This document shows positions 1-11,867 of a stretch of 64,000 nucleotides of DNA, piece by piece. The notes beneath the pieces were generated by a model. The model had not been told where the DNA came from and did no database searches. It saw nothing but the letters and a program-made list of their open reading frames with translations. Each line of letters begins with the position of its first letter. Positions within the stretch are counted from its first letter, which is position 1. The stretch spans positions 79,824 through 143,823 of the forward strand of contig JASWJB010000080.1 of NCBI GenBank assembly GCA_032433595.1, written 5' to 3'. The stretch comes from Conoideocrella luteorostrata (taxonomy: Eukaryota > Ascomycota > Sordariomycetes > Hypocreales > Clavicipitaceae). A program made the translations under genes and the position numbers.

Positions 1-2166
1 GTCCACGGAGAGGAGAGTCCGTCGCCGGAAAGCTTGGGCTCAGTCGAACACTTCTAGCACTTGCGGTTTGCCACTTTTCTTCTTCTTCTCTCCTTTGGCT
101 GTGTGGAACATGGTTGCCACGTGGAATCCAGCGCCGCCTGTGAGCCACCAACACTCCTAATCCACCACTTTTTACGGAGTAACTACGGAGTAGTCCGTAT
201 CAGACTCCCAAAGCTCTTCCTGTCGCTATGTACACTCTGGCAGTTGCGTCTAGCGCTCCTCGCGCCCCAGTTCTGTTTTGCTGTGCGAACAGACTCCTGG
301 AATTGCGAGGTGCCATTTACAAAATCCAGTTGCTCGGGCACTCCATCCAGCGTTCCGAAGAAACCGATTTCATTTATCGTATCGATCATAAGCGAATGCA
401 ACATTGGATAGGACTCGGTCGCGCAAGGAACGGAACGCGGACTTATTCTCATCTTGCCGTTCTGTCATGGAATGTTCTCCCGAGGTTGTCAGGCGGAGAA
501 CGTGCGCGCACCACACACACACCCATCCACCCCCTTTACCGTGTCTTCACTCCCAGGTACCAGAATCTCGAGAAACTTCCTGATGTGATAAGTCAGATAT
601 CTTATTTCATGTGAATAACCGAGTCCTGGCCAATGTCTTGCAGCAGATGAATTGCATAATCGTTTGAACCTATTGTGGCCTGGCAAAACTAAATAACTTT
701 TCCCTTTGTATTGGCAGCACGCATGCAGCATCGTACCGACGCATCCTTGGCAATGTTGATACGAAATGTGACTGGTACAACGCAGAAGAGCGGTGTTCAA
801 CCAGCAAACTATGGACTCGTCTCGTGATACTAAAAAAAATTTTTTTTAGAGTATGCGTCGTGCATCAGTCGTTGCCACCTGGTCACAGCATATACGATGC
901 ATGCATTGTATCGAGAATGCACAGCGCTCGGCACCGCTCGACCAGTTACGATGCAGAGAGTCTGGTCTGAATGAGTAACGTTTTTTGGTGTGCAGCACAG
1001 CAAATTAGCATACACAGGACGTCTTCGTCGGACACTTAATACCCGCCCAGCGGACCGTGCTCACGTCAACTAAGGCGGTCTGCGAGATGACGGGTGGTGT
1101 GCGCTCGGACGACTCGGTCATCTTAGCTCTACATTTTCACATACGTACATCCCTATGTAATTCGCTGCAAGCCAATGTGTTTTCCGCGTCATTTGCCTGG
1201 CTACTACGGAGTAGTTAGTTAGGGAATGGAACCCAGCACGGAGTACAAATCCCTTTTAGATGGCTTCTCTTTCAGTAACTCTCGGAAATGCGGAATACCT
1301 ACTCCATACCAAAAGCTACATTTTGCACCGACTATACTAGTTAGCACTAGTATGCACACCATTTCTCAGTAACAAACTAGACATTGCGGAACCGAGAGGT
1401 ATACACACTCCTCGAGTCAACCAGCGTGTCAGTTGCCACTATTGGTTGCATCCGCCGTCTGGATGCCCACTTTCAGTATTTAGGTTGACGCTGCTAGCAT
1501 CTCAATAAGTCCATAATTGGTAGGGCGTCACGGCGGACTGAGAGAGACGCCACCAACCTATTCCAAATTGCGACTTCCAGGCTATATTCACGTGAGGCTG
1601 ATCCATTCATTGAAAGCCTGCTGAGAAAAAGGCTTTCAATCCAATCAAACCAATTTAGCACATCCTGACTGCTTCTGGGCATCACCGCCGAGACAGGCCC
1701 TCCTGACCCTCATTTAACGGTGTTAGTATTAGTACTGTACGGAGTACACTACAGAGTATCATAAGGGGTGGCTGCGAAAGAGGAGCCCGCTGAGGAGGGC
1801 TGAAAAAAGGAATTGACTGATTGATTTGATTAAGGGAGGGGGGGGCAGAGGGGGGCAGGCAAGGTGGGTAAGCAATCTTCAGCGATAGCCGGGTGCGGAA
1901 CAGCTAGATCTCGGCTGCCGCCAGAAATGGAGCGCATAGTAGTTAGCTACCGCGCTATTGCGTCGCACAACGGGTATTCTATCTGTCAGGCTGGAGCTGA
2001 CATTGCTGCGCAATAGCTCGAACAGACACACCACACCACTCCCGCACATACGGCTCTGGACTCCAATTGTGATTTTACACCTTGAACTAGTAGTAAATAT
2101 TGGTTTATTCGCCCACTTTACCGACGGTGCGGCGTTGTGCTTTATTAAACGGCCCATGACGGGTCT

Positions 2167-2185
2167 CCCCCCCCCCCCCCCCCCC
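2167..2185. repeat. C19 homopolymer tract
   Basis: Nineteen consecutive C residues. Homopolymers this long are prone to length error in sequencing, so the exact count is uncertain. Confidence 0.9.
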
Positions 2186-3381
2186 TTACTCTCAGCGTGG
2201 AAGCACGGGGAGGGGAGATGGAGCATGTTGTCTTGTCTCCTCAGACACGAGGAAACATGCCTGCTAGGCACAGGAAGCTGTGTAGATCTATAAGCTACTA
2301 GAAGGTAGAAGATGTGTCTACTCGTCATTCTTGCTGGGCTGGGCTGGGCTTGCGAGCCGGTGCAACCACTCCCAATTTCCAAAAGACACCGCAACCACAC
2401 AAAAACAATCCGAGTCAACAACTGCATGTTCGAGACAACATGCGCGCCACTCAGCACCGTCAATCCTCCGGCTTTCTTGCAAGCTTGACCTTGGTGGCGC
2501 GTTTGCTCTGGATCTTCTAGAAGGTCCAGAAACACCAACCTTTTTTCTTGCTGGGGTGTGTCTGATGCAAGATTGTGATGGGATGTGGACCCGCCCGTTT
2601 GCCCGCCAGCCCGCCCACCCACCGCCTATTGCCCATCTTCGCTCACAGATCTCTCACTCTGTGGTGCCCAAACTGCCCTCTTCGTCAATTCTGCCTCTTT
2701 CAGAGCGCGCGTGACTAGGGACTGCGTGCAGGGGGATGTGGGAACACTCTAATAGAGTGGCAAGACAGGGAAGGCAAGCAATCTTGCATGTGCTCCGTTC
2801 CGTACTCCGTAGATCATGATGTCCGACTCAGTACGGAGTAGTTAAGTCACGGAGCCAGTCGGTAAAAGATACGGGAAGACAGAAAACAGCAACCACTTGA
2901 GTTACGTACATGCAGCGTACAATCCCGACCATTTTGGATGGAAGGCGGGACACAATTCCGTGCTGTTGTTCCCAGTCATGTTCCCCCCCCCCATTGGTGT
3001 CAACCAATACCTGCCTGCTAACTAGTTAGTTATTCCCCGAGTGGGATATGGATATGTACATATGTACGGAGTATGCCATGTGGTTGTTGTTTTTTCTTTT
3101 GGCCCTTCGAAGAACTGACCTAATTAATTACGGAGTTAACTATCGAGCGGAAAGCTGAGGCAGGGATGAGAAAGTCCATTCGTTCTGCCGTGCTTCTATC
3201 CGGCTTCTATGGGGCCGCGCTATTCCCTTTGCGGAGCTGGCGTTTTTTGTGTGTGTCTCCCAGAATTCCGAGAGGCTCGAAGCATGTTTCTCAGACCCAC
3301 TCTCGACGTTTTGGCTGGTCGACTTGTTGCGACCCGCGCGGCCAAGTGCGCTGTAGCGATCTGTAAATAACAAGGATAACC

Positions 3382-3395
3382 ACGGAGTACTCCGT
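3382..3395. repeat. Palindromic copy of the dispersed heptamer
   Basis: A perfect 14-bp palindrome, ACGGAGTACTCCGT, made of CGGAGTA and TACTCCG facing each other. The flanks (C before, ACAGA after) are identical to those of the copy at 4578-4591. Confidence 0.9.
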
Positions 3396-4260
3396 ACAGA
3401 GGCTTTGACTCCGTAGTGTCATAGAGATAGTCGGCACGGACCAAACGAAGTGCCGTCTATTTGCTTGATTCTACGGAGTACTGGCTTTGCAGCGCTACAG
3501 ATACATACTTGGAGCCTCTTGGAATCAAGGATATGTGTGTGTGTGTGTATGGGCTACAGACTACGGAGTAAAATCAGGGTAACTTGAGGTATTGGCAAGA
3601 CGGGGTTTGCGACACGCGGGCTGTCCTGGTTTCATCTTCATTTTCACTTCCTTCTTCTTCTTCTTTTTTTGACTAAACCGCTCTGAAGGCGCTGGCGTTT
3701 CCAGCACTCTACTCTTCCAAGGGCCTCATAAATACTCCGCAGATCCCGCTTGATTGCACTGACAGCTTGACTGTACTCCGTACTCTGTACGCCAACTCGG
3801 CGCTACAAATACATACAGCAGACAAGTACTCTGTACTCCGTAGACACAAAAACGTTGATGGATAACTCACCACCCCGCAGCTGCCACCCAAAAACCATCC
3901 AGCCACTGACTACTAGTAACTAATACGATTCTAGTACTCCGTACTCCGTTGTCCGTCCTCTGTAGTTCTGTGCTCCGTAGTATGTGGGATCGCCCAAGAC
4001 CCACCTCATTGCCGATTGGATCACCTTCTGGTTGGCTGCAGATCAGCCCGGTGGAGCATCTGCCTTCGGAGCCAGGAAGGGTGGGGCAAGAAGGGAGGGG
4101 GTGCATCTTCCGGATTGGCCAGCAGGAGTGGGGAGTCGCCAGCCCAAGCAGCCATTTAAAACCCCCCGGCTTGTTCGCAAGATACCGGACTCGGGGGCCG
4201 CATCGCGATTGGCAAGCTCTGTTGTGCGACACTGGAGAAAACGGCAGACGCGGCGTGGTA

Positions 4261-4298
4261 TGTGGTGTGGTGTGGTGTGGTGTGGTGTGGTGTGTGGT
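4261..4298 (+). repeat. GTGTG microsatellite
   Basis: Pentameric TGTGG/GTGTG repeat of about seven units in non-coding DNA. Confidence 0.9.
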
Positions 4299-4348
4299 GC
4301 ATCCTGAGAGAAAGAGAAGGGGATGCGGACGTACGAATCACGAATCAC

Positions 4349-4412
4349 GGATTACTGGTTACAGACTGCAGATTGCTGATTGCTGATTACAGATTACAGA
4401 TTACAGATTACA
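4349..4412 (+). repeat. GATTACA-type tandem repeat
   Basis: Degenerate 7-8 bp units (GATTACT, GATTGCT) pass into four near-perfect GATTACA units at the right end. Non-coding. Confidence 0.85.
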
Positions 4413-4577
4413 GTTTGCACAGGATAAGCTCCGTAGTTCGTAGCTGTTGCTTAATACTCGACAACGTGGCCGAGCAGCAGGAGGGTGGGGATGCGAACCG
4501 TTTAAGTGCACCAATTCGTCTTGTAAGAGCGCGCTTGCTGTTCCCACTGCGCCCGGGTAAACGTTTAACCTCCCAGC

Positions 4578-4591
4578 ACGGAGTACTCCGT
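4578..4591. repeat. Palindromic copy of the dispersed heptamer
   Basis: A perfect 14-bp palindrome, ACGGAGTACTCCGT, in the same context as the copy at 3382-3395. Confidence 0.9.
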
Positions 4592-5298
4592 ACAGACGAC
4601 GGAGGATTACGCTGGCAACAAGGGGCGCAAAGTGTGCTCTGACAAATTGTACAGGATTTCAGTCAAATGCTGCACTATACAGCTCAAGCTCTGGGGCAGC
4701 AATCAGGCTAGTTAGGACTTACAGACTGTGCTTCGTAGAGTGGAAGGGGGAAGGGAAGCGATTGGCAAGACGTGCCGGCAGGTGGACGCTCCGTCAGGCC
4801 CCAGGCTCCGTATTATGGAGCTGACAGAATTGTGCATTTCCACGATGGAAATTGGCTTGCCTGGCTGCGAGGGGACAGACAAGGGAGGTAATTTGCCAGA
4901 AAGGAGCAATAAACTAACTAATTAACTAACTAACCACTCTATACTCTGTACTCCGGTACTCCGTAGATTTGTGGATATATGCGTTTCCTTAGCGCACAAG
5001 GTAACTACAGAGTATGGTGAGGCTGGAGGGAGAGAGTGGGCTAACCAGAGCGCCAGGCTTGGAGGGAGGCGGGGGAGCTGATATCTGCATGAAATTAGCT
5101 GTCCAGTGGGAATACGCTGAGAGCTAGTTGCTCAGTATTGTAGAAGAGGACGAGGGCGAGAATGAGGAGAGATGTACGGGGGGTAATCCACTCGACATGA
5201 GAGACTGCATCTCAGACAAGCTACCATTCCCAGTTTCATTCCCATGTGAGATTCATTAGCTCAACCTACTTGAAGACCGAGAGTGCATACACCACGGA

Positions 5299-5366
5299 GA
5301 GAACACCATAGAGAACACCATAGAGAACACCATAGAGAACACCATAGAGAACACCATAGAGAACAC
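5299..5366 (+). repeat. 12-bp minisatellite, about 5.7 copies
   Basis: Unit GAGAACACCATA repeated head to tail with no visible divergence between copies, which suggests recent expansion. It has no spacers and lies in gene-free DNA. Confidence 0.95.
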
Positions 5367-5684
5367 TACCTGCCGTTGTCTTACACCGGCGCATGAAAAT
5401 GATGAAATGACCGCCTCCCGCCCTCCGCAACTGACAGCGCAGAAATTCCGCCCTCATCTCAAATCAACCCTTTTTCAGAAACTAAACAGGTTTGACAACG
5501 GGCAATCCCATCATGTGAACGCGCCAGAGGGCAAAAGATATGCCCGTGCGCCAGACACCCACAGTGCGGAGGATATTGAGGTTGGGGGTTTATTTTAGTT
5601 GGCTAGTTGACTAGTTGGCCGAAACAAAATAGAACAGGGGTGCAGGCACACAGAGACAACGAGAGCCAGAGGGAGACATTGGCC

Positions 5685-5709
5685 TGTCTTGTCTTGTCTT
5701 GTCTTGTCT
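5685..5709 (+). repeat. TGTCT microsatellite
   Basis: Pentamer TGTCT, about five copies, in non-coding DNA. Confidence 0.9.
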
Positions 5710-5905
5710 CGTGGTTTGGGGCGGATAGAAAGGCACCCGAAGAGGAGTAGAAGGACGCTAGAAGGTGGGTTTGTAGGGGAGAACGGCGCTGCAGATCTGT
5801 GTTGACGACGATAGCACTAGTCACGGAGTACAATCGTCGGGCCATGATTATGGGGTAAAGAACGAGTGCTAGTTCATGACTATGTCGTTTTTGTCGCTCA
5901 TTGTA

Positions 5906-5917
5906 CTCCGTACGGAG
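5906..5917. repeat. Back-to-back heptamer palindrome
   Basis: CTCCGTACGGAG, the opposite arrangement of the heptamer from that at 3382. It is followed by CCC, exactly as is the copy at 7941-7952. Confidence 0.85.
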
Positions 5918-7336
5918 CCCTGGAATGACCCCAATGCAGCATAACAATGCTCCCACGCTCCGTAGGTTCGCCAGCTAGGTACATCGTTAGTTACTAGTAT
6001 AGCGCGTCCTGCAACCCCCAGATTCATCGTTCCTTTTGATTTTGTTCCATGCAAGTTGCTGAATAAGTGTGCGCCTCGCGCTAGAATGTCTTGCCCTTGC
6101 CTCGAGTGGGTTGGGATGGGTGGGTGAGTGGGTGAGCGATATCTGGGGTATTGGGGTATTGGGGTATTTGCCGCAGACTACGGAGCACATACGTCGGAGT
6201 ACATACGCAGGTTCAGTATCTGTATGTTTGGTTTGCTAAAAAGCCTCATCTTGACATTGGAGGTTGGTTCTGTGTGTGTGTGGCATTCAGCATCCCGGCC
6301 ACTTCATTTGCCGTTGGTTTGCCGTCGGCAATGCTATTACTATGAAGTAGTGACGATGAGGATGGTGATGACGACGGGAGGCATCTTTGGAACACCCTCG
6401 GCTGTGCAGCCCAACCAAGGTATGGTTCACTTCATCCATGTTGTTCATTTCCGGAAGGACTTGCCATCCAATATTTGGAATACCATGCCAGGTAAATGGT
6501 TCATGTACGGGGTGTGCATCGTACAATCCGACGCCCTGGATTCTGCAGGGTCACTCGATGAGCAGATGATGCTTGGGAGAGAGCTCCCAATACGGAGCAG
6601 ATATGAGCCAATCCAGCGTCTTGCCGCGCTATGCCTGGACGGTTGGCTGGTGCGCTTGGTGCCCTGCATGTGTGCATTGTATGTAGTTATACGAGATGCA
6701 CATCCAATACCACATAACAGCTGCTGTGCGGGGTTTGGCATTGATGGCTTGCTTGCCTGCCTGCCTGCTTGTAGGCAATCACAGTAGAGGATTTCGGTGT
6801 GCGGTTCCGCTGCATGCGAGAATATGTGCTCCGATCATTACCGCCACCAACAAACAGAGTTGCATGTTGCTTAGTTGTTTTGTTGGTAGCAATGATGTCC
6901 CAACATTCCTGCAGAAACAGAACAAACTACGGAGCTGATAATAATAGTACACGAGCGCTGCCTCGTATATCGCATTGCATCGCATTGCAAGTGCTCCGTT
7001 CACAACGCCTCGCCCCCGCTCGGCGTCAGCCACGGCTGTGCTTTTGGCAGCGCGGGTAAGCTAGCAGTACGGAGTACATGACGGGGGTATCAAATTCAAA
7101 GCATTGTGCTGCCTGCCCGCATTGAAACTCGAAATTCGACTGGCCAGCCCGGATTGTCGAAAACGGCAAAATCTGCGGTGGAGGGGGAAAAGAAGCACGC
7201 TGTTTCTCTCTCCTGCTACGTCGCAATAGTATGTAAACCGGTCAGTCGGGGCCGGGAGGCAAGATGGCTCGGATGTCGTTGGCCGACGGACTACCGAAGC
7301 AGCCGTTGAAAGCACTTCCACTCTGGCTTTGAGGCT

Positions 7337-7457
7337 GATTGGTTTGTTGGTTTGCTGGTTTGTTGGTTGGTTGGGCTTGAGTTCGGCAGCGCTTCGGTGA
7401 CTACTCCTTGGATCCGGTGGATCAACCAAGCAAACAACCAAGCAAGCAAGCAGCCAA
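7337..7457. repeat. GGTTTGTT-rich run with complementary AACCAAGC-rich run
   Basis: A GGTT/TGTT-rich tract (about 7337-7378) is followed about 45 bp later by an AACCAAGC-rich tract (about 7422-7457). The two are imperfect reverse complements, so the region could fold as a loose hairpin. Confidence 0.6.
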
Positions 7458-7675
7458 GTGATGGCTTGTAAGCTGCATCTGAGCAGGTCAATATCTGCAT
7501 GGCAGCCTCCAAGTATACCGCAAAGCCTGCTTGCCCATTATGGCTTTCAATATCATGCAAGCTCGGCCAAGCCATCAAGAAGGAAAAAAAGCAAGGCTCT
7601 CCTGCCAGTCCCATTCGGGCCGGTTGTCAATGCAGGCATATGGAGTTTGGTTCAAAAACCTGCAGCGTTATCGTC

Positions 7676-7708
7676 GCTGCTGTTGCTGCTGTTGCTGCTG
7701 CTGCTGCC
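7676..7708 (+). repeat. TGC trinucleotide repeat
   Basis: (TGC/TGT)n run in non-coding DNA. Confidence 0.85.
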
Positions 7709-7940
7709 TGTTGCATTGATACAGGGCGCGCGTCTGCATGGTCCCCCCCAGCCAGTGCCCAGGACGAGATACATACTTACCTACTCCATACCGTGACCAG
7801 AGCAGAAGTCGCGTGTTATTGGGGGGAAGTCAGTTGGTTGCGTAACTCCTGTGGCTGGTGAAATCTCGAACAAATACGGAGTCGTAGTCTCTTGGTTGGT
7901 TCATGTCGGGGACATTTGTGGCCAGTCGAGAGAGATCAGA

Positions 7941-7952
7941 CTCCGTACGGAG
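7941..7952. repeat. Back-to-back heptamer palindrome
   Basis: CTCCGTACGGAG followed by CCC, matching the element at 5906-5917. Confidence 0.85.
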
Positions 7953-9437
7953 CCCAGCACCTTCTTGGGCACTCGGTGAAGACCAAGTGCTGGACGCCAT
8001 AGCCATGGTGGTAAAATAGCCTACCACCACCAGGAAGGGAAGGGGAAGGGATGTGTCTGGAGACCGGGCGTGATCCCCCTGTTCCTCTGGCGGTCATTTC
8101 GGCGGGTGTGGCCGAGTGGGATGTTGAAGATCAGACGTATGGCGCACAATATTGCGTGGCAAGAACAGGTGCTCGAAATGGCGTGTTTATCTGAAAAGAT
8201 GGTGTTGCACGGCGCGTGCTATCTGCGGCAATACCGACTGAAAAACCTGACGGCTGCGTTGGCGTTGGAGTTGGTGCTTGCTCACGCACGAATTGCTACT
8301 TTGGTGTGTTATTGCGACTGCAGGACTACTAATGTTGGTGTTGGTGTCGGTGTCCGTGTTGGTGGTGGTGACGGGCTGTGACGGGCTGGGCAGGGCAGAG
8401 CTTGGCAAGACCAGACCAGACTAGACCAGACCAGACCACTCATTGGGTGGAAAGGGGATGGCACCAAGTCTCCCAGGGCTGATGATGAAACTCGGGGCTT
8501 CATGGCTCGCATTCTATTTCAGCAGCGCAGGGCTGGCAGCGCACTTCACTCCTCGCCTGGTGAAGACGTGGGTGTGTGCATGAGCAAGGCTGGCTGGCTG
8601 GCTGGCCGGCCGCCAATAGTACATACAATACTCCGTATGTGCTCCGTACGACAGGCAGAGGGGAATCTAGCACCACATTTTGGTGCCTGGACGGTCAGGC
8701 ACGATGGGTCAACTGCGTTAACCAGCAGGCTTGTTGTTCGGGCCAACTGGCGTTCTAAAGATGGATGGTATGACATACGGATTACAATGCCGAATACTCC
8801 GTACTGCAGTTACATAGTTACCTGAGTACTCCGTACCTGCTCCGTAATCCGTGCTCCGTAGATAGGTAGGTAGCGACCAACAGTACTCCGTACTGCAGAA
8901 TAACTACGGAGTACACCGCCGGGTGAATGCTGTCACGCTAGAATGGGAAATAGCGGGCTTGCTCTGGCGGCTGCACAGGGGTTGAAGCGCTGCAGCTAGC
9001 GCTGGAATGCAGCCGCTGCAGATAAATGTGGACCTGGAAGCAAGGAAGCACGGAAGCATGGAAGCATCGGCAGAAGAATGGAAGCCAACAGGGGCGCATT
9101 GACCCTCCCCCTTCCTCCTCCTCCTCCTCCCAGCATACCGACGTATGTACGGAGTTGCTCCGTACCGTTGCTAGTTGGCAGTAGTTATTGCTTGTCTTTC
9201 TTGGCTTTCTATCCGTCGCTCCAGCAAAGCTTGGGCGGCTGCAGCGTGCAAACTCATCAAACGGGCTCAACTTGACGGTGATGATGTACTCCGTGCCATG
9301 ATGACGCGTGTCTTTGTTAATCCCGGGCAAACCCCCCTCGCTCTTTCCTCCAAATATCAGCAACTTTACCGAGTACGCTATCGCAACTGCATCCTTCTTT
9401 TGGCATGGCTGTATCTCTGTTTTCCCGCGCCGGCCTG

Positions 9438-9541
9438 TCGATGTCGATGTCGATGTCAGTATCAGTATCAGTATCAGTATCAGCATCAGCTTTAGCATCG
9501 CCTTCAGCGTAAGCTTCAGCGTCAGCGTCAGCGCCAGCGCC
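9438..9541 (+). repeat. Compound hexamer repeat
   Basis: (CGATGT)3 passes into (CAGTAT)4 and then into degenerate CAGCGT-like units. Repeats of this period keep all frames open, which explains the overlapping spurious frames here. Confidence 0.9.
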
Positions 9542-11810
9542 CGTTATCAAGAAACACCCATGACGCACGACTGAAATTCAAGGTTTGCCCCTCGCTGTCT
9601 AATGCGAAACAGGCATCAAGAGTGATCAAACAAAACAAAAACACCTCCAAATATAGCATCACAGGGCCATAGGTGACCAAAATATAGTAGTCGGCCACCG
9701 GCTGGCCATTTCCGTAGCACAACGAACTCCTCCTGTGTGATGCACACTTAGTGAGGGCGACCAACTCATCTCCGGTCATGTCCGTGTCATGGGCGTGAGA
9801 TCATCCGTCTCTGCTCCGTGAACAACGTTGGACCCTGGCGAGTTTGACCGCCGTTGTCAGCGTGCGTGCCAGAGGGCAATTAGGTACAGCAAAGTAAAGT
9901 ACGCACAAAGCACTGTATATAGACAAAGTGGACGACGCGATGCGCTCTCAAGTGCACGGTTGACATTGCAGTAGTGCGTACGGAGTACACGTTGTTAATA
10001 TGGAGCAGATGAAGAAATTCAGCACGAATTACATGGAAAATGAAAATGAAAATTCTGTCCAATGCGCCGGAATGGATAACCTTGCCAAATAAAAAAAGCT
10101 CAAAACAAAATTGCTCACACCAACTCCGACCTCGAGAGTTATTGCGCAACAGGAAAGGGAAACTCACCGCAACAGCCGCGCAAAGTTTCTACAAGCCGCT
10201 TGGCAAGCGTGCAAACTGTAGCGCCTCGTTTCCGCACCCTAGAAGTACGCAAATGGAGAGCATGAACGAAGCCACAGGGCGTCAAGGTTGACAAGCCATA
10301 AAATCTGAACTGCACCCCGTTTGCACCTCGTTCGCACATGGGGCGGCATAGAAGCTCGCTAGAACAACGCATGGAAGGACCGGGCTAGCCGTGTGGGGAA
10401 GAGAGGACGAAAAAGAAAATTTAAAAAAAAAAGCAAAAACGAAAACTCTGTTAACCAGCTAAATAGGCAGGATAAGAAGAGGGGCGATTTGGGGAGGTGA
10501 GACAACGGAAAGCAAGCCCCTGCTGTTGGTTCACGAGATAATTGGTGCGGACTGCAGGTAGAGGGGAGTGTCGTTACATTACCGCGAGATGGGGAGTAAG
10601 CGAAACGACGACCGAGATACTTGCAAACAAGGTACCGCGCCGTGCTGTCGAGGAAATTGAAGACGGGTGAACGGGTATTGTCGAAACGCAATCTGGCGAT
10701 TGGAAGACCGGGAATATGCCCTTGCGAAACGCATGGCGGAATCGGAATCGGGACAATTCTAAGACAGTGCTTGATGAACATGCTACTAGAAGATGACGAT
10801 GTTGATGTGTGACATTGCAAGTGGGGGGAGGGAGGGGAGGGGCGGACAATGTTCCGTCGTGCTCTGCAATACGGAGTACAATCCTAGTTTATATAGTGCA
10901 GCCAGTTTGGAGTGTGTGCTGTTGGCTCATCAAACAACGCTGATGTCGTTCATTCCAGTCTTGAAGAACAAGGCTGAGGCAGGGTGCAGGCAGCGAGCGT
11001 CGGGCATCGACTCCGCAACTTGACAAGTTTGATGTACATTACGATACGCGCTGTGCACCGCACGTTTCGGGCTTTGCCCTCACGAGGCTATTGAAGACGA
11101 GCGCCTGTCCAGTCCGAGCAAGGGACTAACGAAGGATGAAACGACATCGAATGGACTCCAGTGCTCTCTAGTTTGCTCGTTGTTAGGTCGTGGTTCGTGC
11201 CAGATAAAGAAAAGACAACTCAAACTTGACGCTAAAATAGTACAGATATGGTGCTGCGAATGCGACATGATGCATCTTGGCATCTATCTACTCCGTACAT
11301 GAGGGGAAGAAGCCAAGTTGGAGGAATAATGGATCAGCAGCCGGTTGCAGTTGTAACTGTGCTACGACTAGTTCCCCCCAAAGCTCAATAACTGCTCAAC
11401 ATCTGGATTGCATCACATTGACACATGTGCCCAGCCGTGCCCAGCCACCACCGCAGCAGCATCATGGTGCAGTTACTCCGTACGCCCCCTCCCATTCAAA
11501 GACAATCCCCTTTTAGCCATCCATCGGCCGTGAGAAGCAGAGCGAGATGCATCGCGCAGGCGCGGTGACGACAACAGAGTTTTGTGGGAGGCATTTTGTT
11601 ACTGTTGTTGCAGGCTGTTGGTCGCGCACGGGCCACCTGTAATAGAATGGAATGCAATGCAAAGCAGTGTGCAGCGATACCACGCAAACAATACAATGGT
11701 TACTAAACAACTCAAAAACTATCTTGGGGCAAACCAACATTGCGTCTAACAATGCTACTTCTGCCTTCGGGTCCCGGCTCTGCAGTACGCACTGCACCTT
11801 GAGGCGAACA

Positions 11811-11867
11811 CCAGCAGAAGAAGTAGAAGTAGAAGTAGAAGAAGAAGAAGAAGAAGAAGAAGAAGAC
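11811..11867 (+). repeat. GAA/GTA trinucleotide repeat
   Basis: A purine-rich (AGAAGT)n then (GAA)n tract of about 57 bp in non-coding DNA. Confidence 0.9.

Larger units (their letters stand above)
1..8000. other. Gene-free stretch, part 1
   Basis: No reading frame here shows a recognisable domain, consistent codon use or a plausible splice chain; the longest (about 247 codons, minus strand near 1.9-2.6 kb) is driven by low-complexity sequence. The stretch holds many TACTCCG/CGGAGTA heptamers, a C19 tract, a GTGTG run, GATTACA-like tandem units, a 12-bp minisatellite and a TGTCT run. Base composition is mixed, not the strongly AT-rich pattern expected of heavily RIP-mutated transposons. I see no transposase or reverse transcriptase remnants. 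Confidence 0.6.

Noticed and set aside
831..850. A8T8 palindrome as a terminator or functional hairpin.
   Set aside because: Isolated in gene-free DNA with no nearby transcript; likely a simple-sequence feature.
1879..2622. 247-codon minus-strand open frame.
   Set aside because: It spans the C19 tract (a poly-Gly run) and repetitive GGGCT sequence, has no domain, and overlaps other equally long frames.
5299..5366. CRISPR-like direct repeats.
   Set aside because: Contiguous 12-bp units without spacers in a eukaryotic genome: a minisatellite.
9317..9568. Open frames rich in Asp-Thr or Ser-Ile repeats.
   Set aside because: They are produced by a hexamer microsatellite that keeps every frame open.
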